Source of the DNA: JACKFB01 sp041389525
GTDB taxonomy: Bacteria > Myxococcota_A > UBA9042 > PHBI01 > JACKFB01
DNA: 49,120 bases
Direction: 5' to 3'
NCBI GenBank assembly: GCA_041389525.1
Contig: JAWKRR010000054.1
Span: 1 to 49,120 of the forward strand
Part shown: one piece after another, positions 9,355 to 16,338 of the stretch
Numbering within the stretch: the stretch's first letter is position 1
How the letters are laid out: each line of letters starts with the position of its first letter
Position numbers and translations under genes: made by a program
Notes under the pieces: model-generated
What the model saw: only the letters and a program-made list of their open reading frames with translations
Databases searched by the model: none
What the model was told of the DNA's origin: nothing

Positions 9355-9800
9355 AGCAGAACATCCAGACCATCGGGCGCGGCCTGGACGCGGTGATGCG
9401 CCTGCAGCCGGTGCGCTACGACATCGACCGCAGCCGCCACCCGCTGGTCAGCGCCGAGCGCGAGATGTACCCCGGCGACACGCGGAACCTGCTCGGCTTC
9501 TTGGCCGAAGACCTCGCCAAGGTGCTGCCCGAGATGGTCATCCACGACGAGCGCCGCGACATCTGGATGGTGCGCAACTGGGAGCAGATGAGCGCGGTGC
9601 TCGTCAAAGCCGTTCAAGAGCAGCAGTCGACCATCGCCGACTTGCGTCAGCAGGTGTCCACGCTCCAAACTCGGGTAAGTCAGATGAGCTCCGCCTCGGC
9701 TCCGGCCGCGCCGATTCAGTCTGACGACGAGCAGCTGCGTGAATTGCAAATCCGCGTCCTCCAGCTCGAGGGCGCCCTGAGCGAGCTGCTCGGCCACTGA
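9279..9800 (+). pseudogene. Displaced C-terminal S74 intramolecular chaperone domain of the collagen-like protein
   Basis: This reading frame, offset from the 7030-9354 frame by the equivalent of one missing base, encodes a Peptidase_S74 (endosialidase chaperone) domain. It contains SSTRVKQNIQTIGRGLDAVM, LQPVRYD, NLLGFLAEDLAKVLPEMV and a C-terminal coiled coil (about LVKAVQEQQSTIADLRQQV onward to SELLGH). The known family cleaves itself before the serine of an S-x-x-x-x-K motif after trimer assembly. Here the pattern S-S-T-R-V-K keeps the serine at 9339 and the lysine at 9354 in register. The domain has no start of its own, so it belongs to the upstream gene. The break lies between about 9240 and 9339. 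It is either an assembly error or a lesion that leaves the fibre without its chaperone. Confidence 0.8.
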
Positions 9801-9829
9801 TTCCGCCCCCGAATCCGAGGCCCGCATCG

Positions 9830-12800
9830 ATGTCCCGCTCCGTCTCATGGCTCGGTCTGCTCGCGCTGTGCGGGCTCTTGGCCTGCGGCGGCGGCGCGAC
9901 GAACGGCGGCGACGCGGACAGCGGTGACCTGACGGACAGCGGCGAGGTCGGTGGCGGCGACACGTCAGAGCCCGACGCGGACGCGAGCGACGGGCTCGCC
10001 GACGGCGACGCCGCGCTGGACGTGGATGCAGACGCGGGCGCGGACGCCGACGGCGTGGGCGATGTTCAGGATGCGGGTGACGGCTCCGATTCACTCGATA
10101 CCGTCGACGTTTTTGACGACTCTGACCCCGGCGACGCGGCCGATGGGGACGTCGCGTCCGAGGTCGAGGTGGACCCGGACGCAGACGCCCTGGACACCGA
10201 GGCCGCGGACTCCCACGACCCCGACGCCGACCCCGACGCCAGCGGGGACGCCCCCGACGCCTCCGAGACCCCGGACGCCCCCGACGCGCCCGACGCCCCC
10301 GACGCCGCCGACCTCCCCGACGCCGGCCCCGCCTGCACCTCGGTCGCGCAGTGCCCACCCGCGCCCAACATCTGCACCACCGCCGAATGCCACCCCACCC
10401 TCGGCTGCCAGCTCGTCCCCCGCGACTGCTCCGACGCCAACCCCTGCACCGACGACAAGTGCCTCCTCGCCTTCGGCTGCAGCCACCAGCCCGTCGACTG
10501 CGACGACAGCGACATCTGCACCGCCGACGCCTGCGACCCCGCGACCGGCGCCTGCACCCACGCCCTCCTCGACGGCTGCAACCCCTGCGCGACGTCCGCG
10601 GACTGCACCCAGGGCGGCGCCTGCGCCAAAGGCACCTGCGGCCCCTCCGGCGTCTGCGTCTTCGAGCTGAAGGTCTGCAACGACGTCAACCCATGCACCA
10701 CCGACGCCTGCGACCCCGCCACCGGCTGCACCTTCACCCCGACGGACTGCGACGACGCCAACGCCTGCACCGACGACTCCTGCGACCCCCGCACAGGCTG
10801 CGTCTACTCGGCGACCCCCTGCGCGGACGCCGACCTGTGCACCGTCGACGGCTGCGACCCCGCCACCGGCTGCACCCACCTCCCCCCCGACTGCGACGAT
10901 GACGACGCCTGCACCGTCGACGCCTGCCACCCGGCCACCGGCGACTGCACCCACGCCCCCAAATCCTGCACCGACGGCGACCCCTGCACCGACGACCTCT
11001 GCGCCGCCGCGACCGGCGCCTGCTCAAACCCGCCCGCGGCCTGCGACGACGGCAACCCCTGCACCAACACCGCCTGCGCCCCGCCCAAAGGCTGCACCTA
11101 CGGCCCCGCCGACTGCAGCGACGGCGACGCCTGCACCGACGACTCCTGCGACGTCGGCTCCGGCGGCTGCGTCCACACCCCGCGCGTCTGCGTCGACACC
11201 GACCCCTGCACCATCGACGGCTGCGACTCCGCGACCGGCTGCACCTGGACGCCCGACCCCTGCGAGGACGGCGACCTCTGCACCATCGGCGCCTGCACTC
11301 CCGGCACCGGCGCCTGCACCCAATCCCCCATCGAGTGCCCCCTCTTCGGCCCCTGCTTCCCCTCGAGCTGCGCGCCGGCGGTCGGCTGCTTCTTCGAGAC
11401 CGCCGACTGCGACGACGCCAACCCCTGCACCCAAGACGGCTGCGACACCGCGACCGGCGCCTGCACCCACACCCCGACAAACTGCGCCGACCTCGACCTC
11501 TGCACCGTCGACTCCTGCGACCCCGCCGCCGGCTGCCAGCACACGCCCCTCGCCTGCGCCGACGACGGCGACCCCTGCACCGTCGCCTCCTGCAACCCCG
11601 CCACCGGAGCCTGCCAGCAGCTCCCCACCGACTGCGACGACCACGACGCCTGCACCACCGACTCCTGCGCCGCCCCCGCCGGCTGCGCCCACGTCCCCAT
11701 CGCGGCCTGCGACGACGGCGACCCCTGCACCACCGACAGCTGCCACCCCGCCGCCGGCTGCATCGGCACCGCCATCCTCTGCGACGACCTCGACGCCTGC
11801 ACCATCGACTCCTGCGTCACCAACGTCGGCTGCGCCTACGCCCCCATCGACTGCAACGACGCCAACCCCTGCACCGCCGACTCCTGCGACCCCATCACCG
11901 GCTGCGTCAACGCCGCCCCCCAATGCGACGACGCCAACCCCTGCACCATCGACACCTGCGACGCCGCCACCAGCGCCTGCGTCCACCAGCCCGTCGGCTG
12001 CAGCGACGACGACCCCTGCACCATCGACGCCTGCGTCCCCGCCACCGGCACCTGCACCCACGCGCCCGCCCCCTGCCCCGACGAAGGCGACCCCTGCACC
12101 GAAGACACCTGCGTCGCCGGCCAAGGCTGCATCCACCCGCCCGTCGTCTGCCCCACCCCCGACGCCTGCACGGTCAGCACCTGCAATTCCCTCGACGGCA
12201 CCTGCGAAAACGAGCCCCTCGACTGCGAGGACTTCGGCCCCTGCTACGCCACCACCTGCGACCTCGTCACCGGCTGCCAGTTCGACCCCAAAGACTGCGA
12301 CGACGGCACCGCCTGCACCACCGACGCCTGCACCACCGCCACCGGAGCCTGCACCCACACCCCCATCACCTGCGACGACTCCAACCCGTGCACCACCGAC
12401 TCGTGCCATCCGGTCAACGGCTGCACCTACGCCCCGGTCGCCTGCGCCGACGACGCCAACGCCTGCACGGCCACCTTCTGCGACGCCACCGGCCCCGGCT
12501 GCACGACCCTCCCAGCCGACTGCGACGACCACAACGCCTGCACCACCGACACCTGCCACCCAACCCAGGGCTGCCTCCACACCCCCATCGTCTGCCCCGA
12601 CCTCGACGACTGCACCGTGCCCGTCTGCAACCCCGGCCTCGGCTGCCTCCAGCAACCCAAGCCCTGCGACGACGCCTCCGCCTGCACCGTCGACGCCTGC
12701 ATCCCCGGCCAGGGCTGCGTCTTCACCCCCATCACCTGCAACGACGGCTTCAAGTGCACCACCGACAGCTGCGCCCCCGCCACCGGCTGCACCTTCACCG

Positions 12801-15112
12801 CCGTGGTCTGCAACGACGGCAACCCGTGCACCACCGACGTCTGCGACGGCGGCACCGGAGCCTGCGTCTCCTCCACCTCGCCCTGCGACGACCAAAACCC
12901 TTGCACCACCGATAGCTGCGCCCCCGCCACCGGCGTCTGCTCCCACGTCCCCACCTCCTGCCCCAGCGACGGCAACGCCTGCACCGTCGAGGCCTGCGTC
13001 CCCGGCGCCGGCTGCGTCTCCACCCCGGTCACCTGCCCGCCCGGTGACGCCTGCACCAACACCTTCTGCAACACCGCCACCGGCTGCACGCCCGTCCCGG
13101 TCACCTGCCCCGACCGCGGCGACTGCCTCCTCGGCACCTGCGCCGCCGCCACCGGCTGCACCTTCACCGAGGCCCCCTGCGACGACGCCGACCCCTGCAC
13201 CGCCGACCACTGCTCCCCCGCCGGCCTCTGCACCTTCGTCCCCATCCCCGGCTGCGACTCCTGCACCCTGAGCTGCGACGACGCCGACCCCTGCACCACC
13301 GACGCCTGCAACGCCGCCCAGACCGCCTGCGTTCACACGCTGATCTCGGGCTGCATCGACTGCACCGGCCCCGCCGACTGCGACGACGCCAACCTCTGCA
13401 CCCAGGACGTCTGCCTGTCCGGCCTGTGCTTCTGGCTGCCGAAGAACTGCGCCGACACCGACCCCTGCACCGCCGACCTCTGCACCCCCGCCACCGGAGC
13501 CTGCACCCACCCGCCCGACACCTGCGACGACGCCAACCTCTGCACCGCCGACACCTGCGTCCCCGGCGTAGGCTGCAAACACACCCCCGCCGACTGCGAC
13601 GACGCCGACCCCTGCACCGTCGACGCCTGCGACGCCCTCACCGGCCAGTGCACCACCGCCCCGCTTCCCTGCGACGACGCCGACGCCTGCACCCTCGACA
13701 CCTGCGTCACGGCCGGCGGCGGCACCTGCGTCCACACGCCCCTGGACTGCCCCGACGACGGCGACGCCTGCACCACGGTCGCCTGCGTCCAAGGCGTCGG
13801 CTGCCTCACCGCCCCTGTCGACTGCGACGACGACCAGCGCTGCACCGTCGACTCCTGTGACCCCGTCACCGGCTGCCAGCACGCTGCCGTCACCTGCCCC
13901 AGCGACGGCAACCCCTGCACCGACGACCTCTGCGCCCCCCAAACCGGCGCCTGCGTCCACCCCGCCAAGGTCTGCAACGACGGCAACGCCTGCACCTTCG
14001 ACACCTGCGACCCCGCCACCGGCTGCCAGGGCTCCCCCATCGACTGCGGCGACGCCCTCGCCTGCACCCTCGACTCCTGCGAGCCCGCCACGGGCTGCGT
14101 GAACGTCGCCCCCGGCTGCGACGACGGCAACGCCTGCACCCTCGACACCTGCGACCCCGTCACCGGCGCCTGTGTCAACGCCCCCCGCACTTGCGACGAC
14201 GGCAACCCGTGCACCACCGACGCCTGCGTCCCCGCGACCGGATGCGTCTACGCGCCCGCCACCTGCGCGCCCGACGCCGACCCCTGCACCACCGAGGTCT
14301 GCTCGCCCCTCACCGGAGGCTGCGGCCCGGTCGCCAAGGTCTGCCCGTCCACCGCTTGCGGCCTCGGCGCCTGCAACCCCACCAGCGGCGCCTGCGAGCT
14401 CACCCCCATCACCTGCCCCGACCAGGGCCCCTGCCTCCCCGGCAGCTGCCACCCCGCCCTCGGCTGCGTCCTGACCCCCGGCGACTGCGACGACGCCAAC
14501 CCCTGCACCCTCGACGCCTGCGGAGCCGCCGGCACCTGCGTCCACGTCGCCCTCGCCCAGTGCGAGCTCGGCTGCAGCACCGACCTCGAGTGCCCCAGCT
14601 TCGGCCCCTGCCTCCCCGGAGCCTGCAAGGCCGGCCAGTGCGAGTTCGCGCCCGTCGACTGCGACGACGACGACGTCTGCACCATCGACGCCTGCGATCA
14701 ACTCACCGGAGGCTGCATCCAGACCGCGCGGACCTGCGGCGACAAGGACCCGTGCACCACCGACTCCTGCGACCCTGACGCCGCCTCACCGTTTGAGGTC
14801 TGCGTACACCTCCCGATCTCGGGCTGTGGTGTCTGCACCAGCGCCCAATCCTGCCAGGACGACTCCCCCTGCACCCTCGAGCTGTGCAGCCCCGCGGGCG
14901 AGTGCTCGTGGGAGCCCGTCGACTGCGACGACGGCGACGCCTGCACCATCGACCAGTGCAATCCCGCAGGCGGCGACTGCGAGTTCGTGGAGTTGCCGGG
15001 CTGCATCCCCTGCGACAGCGCCGCCGAATGCGACGACCTCAACCCGTGCACGACCGACGCCTGCGACCTCGGCCGCTGCGGCAACGCGCCGATCCCAGGC
15101 TGCGTCCCCTAA
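9830..15112 (+). CDS. Giant Cys-rich repeat lipoprotein (about 62 four-cysteine units)
   Basis: 1760 residues. The start has GAGG about 9 bases upstream and gives a lipoprotein signal (LGLLALCGLLAC, lipid Cys19). Residues about 20-165 are an extremely acidic Asp/Ala/Gly linker (for example DVDADAGADADGVGD). From residue 169 to the end I count about 62 units of 23-27 residues on the plan C-D-D-x-N-P-CT-x-D-x-C-x-P-x-T-G-C-x-x-x-P-x-x, four cysteines each, so about 250 cysteines in all. Degenerate units (for example CPLFGPCFPSSC; CPDRGDCLLGTC) recur at intervals. Codons end overwhelmingly in C. The units resemble those in myxobacterial-type secreted repeat proteins; the Asp/Asn clusters could bind calcium, but that is inference. 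It is the last gene of the three-gene surface cluster. Function unknown; a long disulfide-bonded surface stalk is one reading. Confidence 0.9.
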   Translation: MSRSVSWLGLLALCGLLACGGGATNGGDADSGDLTDSGEVGGGDTSEPDADASDGLADGDAALDVDADAGADADGVGDVQDAGDGSDSLDTVDVFDDSDPGDAADGDVASEVEVDPDADALDTEAADSHDPDADPDASGDAPDASETPDAPDAPDAPDAADLPDAGPACTSVAQCPPAPNICTTAECHPTLGCQLVPRDCSDANPCTDDKCLLAFGCSHQPVDCDDSDICTADACDPATGACTHALLDGCNPCATSADCTQGGACAKGTCGPSGVCVFELKVCNDVNPCTTDACDPATGCTFTPTDCDDANACTDDSCDPRTGCVYSATPCADADLCTVDGCDPATGCTHLPPDCDDDDACTVDACHPATGDCTHAPKSCTDGDPCTDDLCAAATGACSNPPAACDDGNPCTNTACAPPKGCTYGPADCSDGDACTDDSCDVGSGGCVHTPRVCVDTDPCTIDGCDSATGCTWTPDPCEDGDLCTIGACTPGTGACTQSPIECPLFGPCFPSSCAPAVGCFFETADCDDANPCTQDGCDTATGACTHTPTNCADLDLCTVDSCDPAAGCQHTPLACADDGDPCTVASCNPATGACQQLPTDCDDHDACTTDSCAAPAGCAHVPIAACDDGDPCTTDSCHPAAGCIGTAILCDDLDACTIDSCVTNVGCAYAPIDCNDANPCTADSCDPITGCVNAAPQCDDANPCTIDTCDAATSACVHQPVGCSDDDPCTIDACVPATGTCTHAPAPCPDEGDPCTEDTCVAGQGCIHPPVVCPTPDACTVSTCNSLDGTCENEPLDCEDFGPCYATTCDLVTGCQFDPKDCDDGTACTTDACTTATGACTHTPITCDDSNPCTTDSCHPVNGCTYAPVACADDANACTATFCDATGPGCTTLPADCDDHNACTTDTCHPTQGCLHTPIVCPDLDDCTVPVCNPGLGCLQQPKPCDDASACTVDACIPGQGCVFTPITCNDGFKCTTDSCAPATGCTFTAVVCNDGNPCTTDVCDGGTGACVSSTSPCDDQNPCTTDSCAPATGVCSHVPTSCPSDGNACTVEACVPGAGCVSTPVTCPPGDACTNTFCNTATGCTPVPVTCPDRGDCLLGTCAAATGCTFTEAPCDDADPCTADHCSPAGLCTFVPIPGCDSCTLSCDDADPCTTDACNAAQTACVHTLISGCIDCTGPADCDDANLCTQDVCLSGLCFWLPKNCADTDPCTADLCTPATGACTHPPDTCDDANLCTADTCVPGVGCKHTPADCDDADPCTVDACDALTGQCTTAPLPCDDADACTLDTCVTAGGGTCVHTPLDCPDDGDACTTVACVQGVGCLTAPVDCDDDQRCTVDSCDPVTGCQHAAVTCPSDGNPCTDDLCAPQTGACVHPAKVCNDGNACTFDTCDPATGCQGSPIDCGDALACTLDSCEPATGCVNVAPGCDDGNACTLDTCDPVTGACVNAPRTCDDGNPCTTDACVPATGCVYAPATCAPDADPCTTEVCSPLTGGCGPVAKVCPSTACGLGACNPTSGACELTPITCPDQGPCLPGSCHPALGCVLTPGDCDDANPCTLDACGAAGTCVHVALAQCELGCSTDLECPSFGPCLPGACKAGQCEFAPVDCDDDDVCTIDACDQLTGGCIQTARTCGDKDPCTTDSCDPDAASPFEVCVHLPISGCGVCTSAQSCQDDSPCTLELCSPAGECSWEPVDCDDGDACTIDQCNPAGGDCEFVELPGCIPCDSAAECDDLNPCTTDACDLGRCGNAPIPGCVP
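10334..15109 (+). repeat. Tandem protein repeat, about 62 units of 23-27 codons
   Basis: The coding sequence is a run of diverged 69-81-base units with recurring words such as tgcgacgacg, ccctgcaccaccgac and gccaccggctgc. No two neighbouring units are identical, so this is an old expansion and not a recent minisatellite. Long open frames on the opposite strand are a by-product of its C-rich codon use. Confidence 0.9.
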
Positions 15113-15250
15113 ACGCCCAGCGACTGCGAGCCGCCAAGCCGCCCCGAGCCCCCGTGGTCGCGCCCGCTCTCCGGCGCGCGTTCGGTCATTGCGCCGCACC
15201 GCGCTCGCAGGTCAAACTGCGCCCGGGCAACGTCGTTTCAGGAGCTCAGC

Positions 15251-16120
15251 ATGAAGTGGCAACGCGGCGAACGCAGCGCGAATCTCGAGGATCGACGTGG
15301 GTCCCCCATGGCCGCCCGCGGCGTGAAGATGGGCGCGGGCGGGACGGTGATCGGCATCATCGTGCTGCTCGTCTTCGGTCAGGACTACCTCGGCGTCATG
15401 TCCGGCGGCGGTATCCCCGGTCTCCAGGCCGGCGGCGCAGGCTCGGCCACGGGCAGCGCAGCCCCCGCCGGCCCCGACGCCGACGCCGAGCTCGTGGACT
15501 TCGTCAGCTTCGTCCTCGACGACATCCAGGGCACCTGGCACACGGTCTTCCGTAGCCAGGGCAAGCAGTACCAAGAGGCCAAGCTGGTCCTGTTCAAAGA
15601 CGCCGTCGCCTCGGCCTGCGGCTCGCAGTCCTCAGCGACGGGCCCCTTCTACTGCCCCGGTGACCACAAGGCCTACATCGACCTGGGCTTCTACCGCGAG
15701 ATGAAGGACCGCTTCGGCGCCCCCGGCGACTTCGCCCAAGCCTACGTCCTCGCCCACGAGATAGGCCACCACGTGCAGAACATCACCGGCATCAGCGAGC
15801 AGACCCACCGCCTCTCGCAGCAAGACCCCGCCCGCAAAAACGAGTACTCCATCCGCCAAGAGCTCCAAGCCGACTGCTACGCCGGCATCTGGGCCCACTC
15901 CACCGGCCGCCGCGACGTGCTGGAGAAAGGCGACATCGAAGAGGGCCTCGCCGCCGCCGCCGCCATCGGCGACGACCGCCTCCAAAAACAAGCCACCGGC
16001 CGAGTCCACCCCGAGAGCTGGACCCACGGGTCCTCAGCGCAGCGCGTGAAGTGGTTCAAGCGTGGCTACGAGAAGGGAGAGATGGAGGCTTGCGACACGT
16101 TTGCAGCGCGGGAGCTTTGA
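15251..16120 (+). CDS. ypfJ: YpfJ-family neutral zinc metallopeptidase
   Basis: 289 residues. A Shine-Dalgarno (CAGGAG at 15238-15243) precedes the ATG by 7 bases. The N-terminus has the family's opening (MKWQRGERSANLEDRRG) and one membrane anchor (GTVIGIIVLLVFGQDYLG, about residues 31-48). The zinc site is HEIGHH, with HExxH at residues 169-173 and a downstream RQELQADCYAGIWAH segment that supplies the expected acidic ligand. Length and order match the putative neutral zinc metallopeptidase family (PF04228); the physiological substrate is not established in general. It faces the periplasm by topology. The 3' side runs into a poly-G tract and hairpin repeats before a convergent gene. Confidence 0.93.
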   Translation: MKWQRGERSANLEDRRGSPMAARGVKMGAGGTVIGIIVLLVFGQDYLGVMSGGGIPGLQAGGAGSATGSAAPAGPDADAELVDFVSFVLDDIQGTWHTVFRSQGKQYQEAKLVLFKDAVASACGSQSSATGPFYCPGDHKAYIDLGFYREMKDRFGAPGDFAQAYVLAHEIGHHVQNITGISEQTHRLSQQDPARKNEYSIRQELQADCYAGIWAHSTGRRDVLEKGDIEEGLAAAAAIGDDRLQKQATGRVHPESWTHGSSAQRVKWFKRGYEKGEMEACDTFAAREL

Positions 16121-16125
16121 CCGGC

Positions 16126-16145
16126 GGGGGGGGGGGGGGGGGGGG
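16126..16145. repeat. Homopolymer of 20 G
   Basis: Twenty consecutive G residues lie 6 bases after the ypfJ stop codon, followed by CGGGG. The tract is non-coding. It could form a G-quadruplex, vary in length by slippage, or be miscounted by sequencing. Confidence 0.9.
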
Positions 16146-16174
16146 CGGGGTTGAGAGGGGGATGGAATCGCTTG

Positions 16175-16213
16175 TTTTACCACGGAGACACGGAGACACG
16201 GAGGAGCACGGAG
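16175..16213. repeat. Partial copy of the CCACGGAGACACGGAG repeat
   Basis: Contains three tandem near-copies of an 8-9-base word (ACGGAGACACGGAGACACGG) related to the arms of the hairpin at 16254-16319, in the same orientation as its left arm. It is non-coding. Confidence 0.75.
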
Positions 16214-16253
16214 AGGGAGCAGGGCGTGGAGCCGGGCTGATGGAATTGAGTGA

Positions 16254-16319
16254 TTTGCCACGGAGGCACTGAGACACGGAGGTATCGATCTCTCCGTGCC
16301 TCTGTGCCTCCGTGGCAAA
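16254..16319. repeat. Palindromic intergenic repeat, 28-bp arms
   Basis: The left arm 16254-16281 (TTTGCCACGGAGGCAC...) and right arm 16292-16319 (...GTGCCTCCGTGGCAAA) are complementary at 26 of 28 positions around a 10-base loop. The hairpin sits between two convergent genes and could act as a bidirectional transcription barrier. The sequence type looks like a short dispersed repeat, not a classical terminator, because no T-run follows. Confidence 0.8.
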
Positions 16320-16338
16320 CTCTCAATCCCATCACCTT

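Noticed and set aside
11024..14701. 1225-codon open frame on the minus strand opposite the Cys-repeat gene
   Set aside because: Its translation is a monotonous Gly/Ala/Val pattern mirroring the repeat on the plus strand; C-ending codons simply prevent stop codons on the other strand. The plus frame has a signal peptide and a conserved repeat.
10334..15109. Regular spacing of similar words that could suggest a CRISPR array
   Set aside because: The periodicity follows codons of a protein repeat, units are all diverged, and there are no identical repeats with unique spacers or cas genes.
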